Source: Paenacidovorax caeni
GTDB taxonomy: Bacteria; Pseudomonadota; Gammaproteobacteria; Burkholderiales; Burkholderiaceae_C
NCBI RefSeq assembly: GCF_001298675.1
Contig: NZ_CYIG01000038.1
Coordinates: 1-38,454 of the forward strand
Direction: 5' to 3'
DNA: 38,454 nucleotides
In this document: piece by piece, positions 37,801 through 38,454 of the stretch
Numbering within the stretch: position 1 is the first letter of the stretch
How the letters are laid out: every line of letters starts with the position of its first letter
Program-made: the position numbers and the translations under genes
Notes under the pieces: generated by a model
Told to the model about the DNA's origin: nothing
Databases searched by the model: none
The model's input: the letters and a program-made list of their open reading frames with translations, nothing else

Positions 37801-38126
37801 CCATGGGCATGACGGCGGGGAGCTTTCACGCGCCGGTGTTCAACGTGGCGTGGCCCACGGGCGAATTCGGCGCCATGGGGCTGGAGGGCGCCGTGCGCCT
37901 GGGCTTTCGCAAGGAGCTGGAGGCGCTGCCCGAGGGCGCCGAGCGCGACGCGCTGTTCCAGAAGCTGCTGGCGCGCCAGTACGCGCACGGCGAGGCGCTG
38001 CACATGGCCAGCACGCTGGAGATCGATGCCGTGATCGACCCGGCCGACACACGCGCCTGGCTGGCGCGCGGGCTCGCGGGGAGCCGGGTGCGCGAGGTGG
38101 GGGCGGGGTTTGTCGATACCTGGTGA
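34836..38126 (+). CDS. Single-chain acyl-CoA carboxylase (biotin carboxylase, biotin carrier and carboxyltransferase)
   Basis: The 1096-residue enzyme carboxylates an acyl-CoA through a biotin arm. Domains in order: biotin carboxylase about 1-450 with VLVANRGEIALRL, ATP-grasp loop GGGGGRGM (163-170) and EANPRLQVEHTITEE; a linker; biotin carrier about 490-565 with EAMKMEH and biotinylated K528; carboxyltransferase about 590-1096 with both beta- and alpha-type halves (FAEGGGGRPGD, LVDTPGFMVG, LRKGYGLGAMGMTAGSF). This one-chain layout is that of the long-chain acyl-CoA carboxylase (LCC) type, distinct from the four-gene AccABCD. Substrate length cannot be read from sequence. Residues 464-481 in the linker are encoded by an in-frame dispersed element. 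GC content is very high. Confidence 0.92.
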   Translation: MFQRVLVANRGEIALRLVRALQELGVASVAVYAQDDAQAPHVAAADVAVPLQASGPAAYLDGAQLLRIAHAQGCDALHPGYGFLSENAAFALACADAGVRFIGPTPAQLALLGDKARARALAQECGVPLMPGSAEAVTLDEARAFLAAQLAEGASGIMVKAVGGGGGRGMRAVCSAAELPAAYARCRSEASAAFGVDGVYVERLMAGARHIEVQVLGDGSARPLALGERECTLQRRFQKLVEIAPSPSLPQALRERITRDALRMAAALRYESLGTFEFLVDPASEALPYVFIEANPRLQVEHTITEEVFGVDLVQTQIRLAAGARWADLGLDPKAPPAPRGYAMQWRINAETLAADGSAQPGGGRIGALAWPAGPGIRIDSHATPGASPSPHYDTLLAKLIVHSPAPRFTDALGRARRALAECRIPGLATNLALLRALAARPEMDTQAVHTRWLEEVLPELLDAAQTIAASAHHERAEGTFDVKPEAAAPVPEGAVTAPMPARIVQWTVAEGAVVVAGAELGILEAMKMEHVLQAPQAGAVQALLVPAGSYVAQGQPLLVLAAAPQEGAQAQAAEAALDPAHIRADLQRSIDRHAFTLDAARPEAMAKRHAQGSRSARENIADLYDAGSFIEYGALAIAAQTRRRSIDDLVVNTPADGMVTGIGSINGSRFGEEKSRAVVMAYDATVLAGTQGMRNHAKTDRMLGIALAQKLPVVLFAEGGGGRPGDTDIPVVAGLHVHTFAAYAALSGQVPVVGIAHGRCFAGNAALLGCSDAIIATRASTIGMGGPAMIEGGGLGVFTPEQVGPSGVQHANGVIDILVDDEAQAVAAAKQYLAFFQGRSADWAAPDTRLLRQVVPENRLRAYDTRAAMAHLVDVGSLLPLRTGFGVGIHTALARIEGRPVGLLANNPAHLGGAIDADAADKAARFMQLCNAHGLPLVSLVDTPGFMVGPDTEKTAQVRHVSRLFVTAAKLRVPYFSVVLRKGYGLGAMGMTAGSFHAPVFNVAWPTGEFGAMGLEGAVRLGFRKELEALPEGAERDALFQKLLARQYAHGEALHMASTLEIDAVIDPADTRAWLARGLAGSRVREVGAGFVDTW
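36225..36278 (-). repeat. Dispersed element inside the acyl-CoA carboxylase gene
   Basis: A 54-base copy on the strand opposite the gene: ATAGCTGCCAGCGCT (36237-36251) is the reverse complement of the core, and the other end reads GTACTTTT. By hand its first 42 bases agree with the 34779 copy at about 30 positions. The gene reads it as exactly 18 codons in the linker between biotin carboxylase and biotin carrier. Confidence 0.8.
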
Positions 38127-38454
38127 GGTGGTGCTTTTCCGGTTTGAAGCCTATGCTTTTCAAGGTTGTTGGCTGCTCTCGTTTTTGTAGTGTTTTTATG
38201 GTTTTGCTTCCCGGGGCCGGGACTCGCCCCGGCGGGCGACTCCCTTTTCTTGCTCGTGCAAGAAAAGGAAGCAAAAGAAGCACGCCCCTGCTGTCCGTAT
38301 CCCCTGTGCTTCGCTCCGGGGCAGCCTGCGGTGCTCGGGCATGGGGCGGTGCCGCGTAACTCACTGCGCGCTACGCGCTCCGTTCAAACAGACGCGGCAA
38401 GTCAGATCACGAAGCGCGTGTGTCCTGCGGCACACGCGCCCGCCCCACGCCCTG
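38127..38454. repeat. Non-coding hairpin-rich tail, probably a second dispersed repeat type
   Basis: No credible gene is visible. CCGGGGC (38211-38217) pairs with GCCCCGG (38226-38232). CCTTTTCTTGC (38243-38253) pairs perfectly with GCAAGAAAAGG (38258-38268). The stretch GGCGGGCGACTCCC followed by this hairpin and an AAGCAAAAGAAG run resembles from memory a long repeat found many times in Burkholderiales genomes. A copy-number search is needed to confirm this. Confidence 0.5.

Overview
The window looks like a chromosomal segment of a Burkholderiales betaproteobacterium, most likely a Comamonadaceae member close to Acidovorax. It has high GC content. The order tuf, tRNA-Trp, secE, nusG, rplK, rplA, rplJ, rplL, rpoB, rpoC is the conserved one, and the EF-Tu, RpoB and RpoC sequences are of betaproteobacterial type. 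The genus is inferred from overall resemblance, not from a search.

Layout. 1-13189: translation and transcription core (3' part of tuf, tRNA-Trp, secE-nusG, four ribosomal proteins, rpoB, rpoC), with leader hairpins before rplJ, rpoB and rpoC and a strong terminator after rpoC. 13205-18747: a tightly coupled run of a LemA-like protein, rsmB, a DUF4390 secreted protein, an NtrY-like histidine kinase and a response regulator with a Fis-type helix-turn-helix but no AAA+ domain. 18768-19200: tRNA-Phe, followed by a second copy of its 3' tail and terminator 286 bases downstream. 19275-21906: rsmI divergent from yraN-diaA-dolP, the enterobacterial arrangement without lpoA. 22052-26702: a beta-hydroxyacid dehydrogenase, then pilT, a cyclic-nucleotide-domain protein and pilU on the minus strand, with yggS divergent. 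26832-29395: a P-type cation ATPase broken near its end by a one-base frameshift. 29452-34150: a macA-macB-outer-membrane-factor tripartite exporter operon. 34588-38126: the stub of an acyl-CoA synthetase and a single-chain biotin-dependent acyl-CoA carboxylase. The last ~300 bases are non-coding and hairpin-rich.

The most interesting signal is a dispersed element of about 54 bases, with core AAGCGCTAGCAGCTAT or its variants. Six full or near-full copies and one half copy lie in this window. Some sit between genes: before rpoC (half copy), directly after rsmI, between macB and the outer-membrane factor, and directly before the acyl-CoA carboxylase. Others sit inside intact reading frames: rsmB, the beta-hydroxyacid dehydrogenase and the acyl-CoA carboxylase. 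In the last two the element is 54 bases (18 codons), in the same orientation and the same reading frame, and encodes related peptides. This resembles in principle the Rickettsia palindromic elements, which insert in frame into genes. I know of no named equivalent family in Comamonadaceae, but novelty needs a literature and genome search.
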